Shown here piece by piece: positions 62,892-64,000 of a stretch of 64,000 nt of DNA. The notes beneath the pieces were generated by a model. The model saw only the letters and a list, made by a program, of their open reading frames with translations, did not search any database and was not told where the DNA came from. Every line of letters starts with the position of its first letter. The stretch's first letter is position 1. The stretch spans positions 62,001 through 126,000 of the forward strand of contig JAJFIS010000021.1 in the NCBI GenBank assembly GCA_021774735.1, in the 5' to 3' direction. The position numbers and the translations under genes are program-made. This DNA is from Alphaproteobacteria bacterium. Lineage in GTDB: Bacteria > Pseudomonadota > Alphaproteobacteria > Sphingomonadales > Kordiimonadaceae.

Positions 62892-63707
62892 ATGCAGAAA
62901 ATTAGAACCTTAATCGTTGATGATGAACCCCTAGCTGTTCGCGGCATGAAGCTGCGTCTTGCGGCATTTACTGATGTTGAAATTATTGGCACCTGTTCCA
63001 ATGGCCGCGAAGCTGTGAAGGTTATCAAGGAAAATAAACCCGACTTGGTGTTTCTTGACATTCAAATGCCAGGCTTTGATGGCTTTACGGTTATCCGCAG
63101 CTTGGTCGGCGAAGATGTGATGCCGCTGGTGGTTTTTGTGACTGCCTTTGACCAATATGCCTTAGATGCCTTTAATGCCCATGCGCTGGATTATTTATTG
63201 AAGCCGGTTGAGGATGACCGCTTGTTAGAAGCTATTATGCGGGTGCGTGATCATATTGCGCAATGTACGGCGGTTGATCAGACAGCGCAGATTGTTACGC
63301 TACTTGAGCAGCAGGCGGATGCGCCGGGGGAACTGATATCGGCGATTTTAGAAGAGAGTAAAAGCCCAGTTGAAGCCCATAGGTTTGACGCGCAACTTCG
63401 GATAAAAGACCGTGGGCATATCACCATTGTTGATATAAATAAAGTTAGTTATATTGATGCGGCGGGAGATTATATGTGCATCCACACGGCTGAAAAGACC
63501 CACATTCTGCGCGAAACGATGAAAACCATGATCCGACGCTTAAACCCTAAAATTTTCCAGCGGGTTCACCGCTCAACGATTGTCAATTTAGATATGGTGC
63601 AAGAGGTAAAGCCCCATTCAAACGGCGAATGTTTCCTTAAACTTGCCTGCGGCGCGGAGCTGAAGGTCAGCCGGTCTTATAAAGAGGTCGTTGGCCGCTT
63701 TATGTAA
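62892..63707 (+). CDS. LytTR-family response regulator
   Basis: The protein has an N-terminal receiver (TLIVDDEPLAVRGMKLRL, phospho-acceptor Asp in LVFLDIQMPGFDG, FVTAFDQYALDAF, YLLKPVEDDRL) and a C-terminal LytTR DNA-binding domain (NKVSYIDAAGDYMCIHT, FQRVHRSTIVNLDMVQE). It is the partner of the LytS-type kinase 34 bp upstream. ATG 62892 (MQKIRTLIVDDE) is preferred over a TTG-started frame at 62844 inside the kinase gene. Confidence 0.93.
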   Translation: MQKIRTLIVDDEPLAVRGMKLRLAAFTDVEIIGTCSNGREAVKVIKENKPDLVFLDIQMPGFDGFTVIRSLVGEDVMPLVVFVTAFDQYALDAFNAHALDYLLKPVEDDRLLEAIMRVRDHIAQCTAVDQTAQIVTLLEQQADAPGELISAILEESKSPVEAHRFDAQLRIKDRGHITIVDINKVSYIDAAGDYMCIHTAEKTHILRETMKTMIRRLNPKIFQRVHRSTIVNLDMVQEVKPHSNGECFLKLACGAELKVSRSYKEVVGRFM

Positions 63708-63825
63708 TGGCTAAAAAAATATAGATTTCAAAATAGTTTACTGCTTGCAGTCTCAGTAGACATCAGTCTTAACTTTAGTATAACTATTATGCTAGTAGAT
63801 AGATTGAATCTTAACAGGAAAATAT

Positions 63826-64000
63826 GTGTTAAATTATAGCGATATCCATATTCAGCAAATACCTGATGGCTTTCAGCCTACCATGGTGATTATCGTTGAT
63901 ACGGAAGAAGAGTATGATTGGTTTGCAGATTTTTCGCGTGACTTTACATCAACAGATTCCATAGATGAGCAGTGGCGGGCACAAGATATCTTCAACCAAT
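63826..64000 (+). CDS. Polysaccharide deacetylase family protein, N-terminal part (runs off the window)
   Basis: GTG 63826 follows AGGAAAATAT and opens a frame with MVIIVDTEEEYDWFADFSRD, which fits the start of polysaccharide deacetylases of the WalW type found in exosortase-linked exopolysaccharide loci. About 58 codons are visible; the catalytic region is outside. The PEP-CTERM protein at 45024 fits with an exosortase locus continuing to the right. Confidence 0.75.
   Translation, partial: MLNYSDIHIQQIPDGFQPTMVIIVDTEEEYDWFADFSRDFTSTDSIDEQWRAQDIFNQ

Overview
The window looks like chromosome of an alphaproteobacterium, probably marine. This is inferred from its gene content: an mdh-sucCD-sucA-sucB-lpd operon next to a ZapE-type ATPase, split transhydrogenase genes pntAA/pntAB/pntB, the nucleoid protein GapR, COQ7 and COQ9 for ubiquinone, DUF2336, LDH-type malate dehydrogenase and a PEP-CTERM secreted protein. 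No plasmid replication or phage structural genes are visible. Most of the window is ordinary, tightly packed chromosome. | Layout. 1-830: 5' end of a TonB-dependent receptor (minus strand). 1246-6881: an AT-rich island of stress and addiction modules, namely hipBA, a frameshifted higB with intact higA, parD with a damaged parE, a class II Fic protein, and an antitoxin-Fic pair. It ends beside a tRNA-Leu(CAA) gene (7090-7175, minus). 7316-16992: YqaA, DsbB, COQ7, HNH nuclease, GluQ, a beta-helix protein, a cobalamin adenosyltransferase, EtfBA, 3-hydroxyacyl-CoA dehydrogenase and ZapE. 17274-26031: TCA-cycle operon. 26130-33353: a PAS histidine kinase with a hemerythrin-like tail, an MBL protein, split Ada (Ada/AraC plus Ogt), XerC, COQ9 and ribosomal protein S21. 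33487-36843: lysine catabolism genes with a divergent Lrp-type regulator. 36956-44855: MBL hydrolase, DUF2855, YheT-type hydrolase, DUF2336, DoxX, ATP-grasp, DedA and an M14 peptidase. 45024-51579: PEP-CTERM protein, L36, HAD phosphatase, pyruvate kinase, N-formylglutamate amidohydrolase, GapR and MurI. 51586-63707: NtrC-type regulator, transhydrogenase, RND efflux pump with a LytS/LytTR two-component system. 63826-64000: start of a polysaccharide deacetylase. | The most unusual region is 2945-6017. A diverged repeat carrying a 35-39 codon ORF ends shortly downstream of hipA, higA, parE and the first fic gene, as if each module were a cassette closed by the same element. Both RelE/ParE-fold toxins in the island are broken while their antitoxins are intact. 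A 12-nt match to the tRNA-Leu 3' end lies at the left side of this segment. Seven GGCT motifs spaced 10-12 bp apart sit directly upstream of the first fic gene. Three hipBA operator-like sites are spaced exactly 31 bp. Elsewhere, the hemerythrin domain fused to the histidine kinase has lost four of seven iron ligands, and a perfect 35-bp tandem duplication lies in the lysine-gene promoter region.
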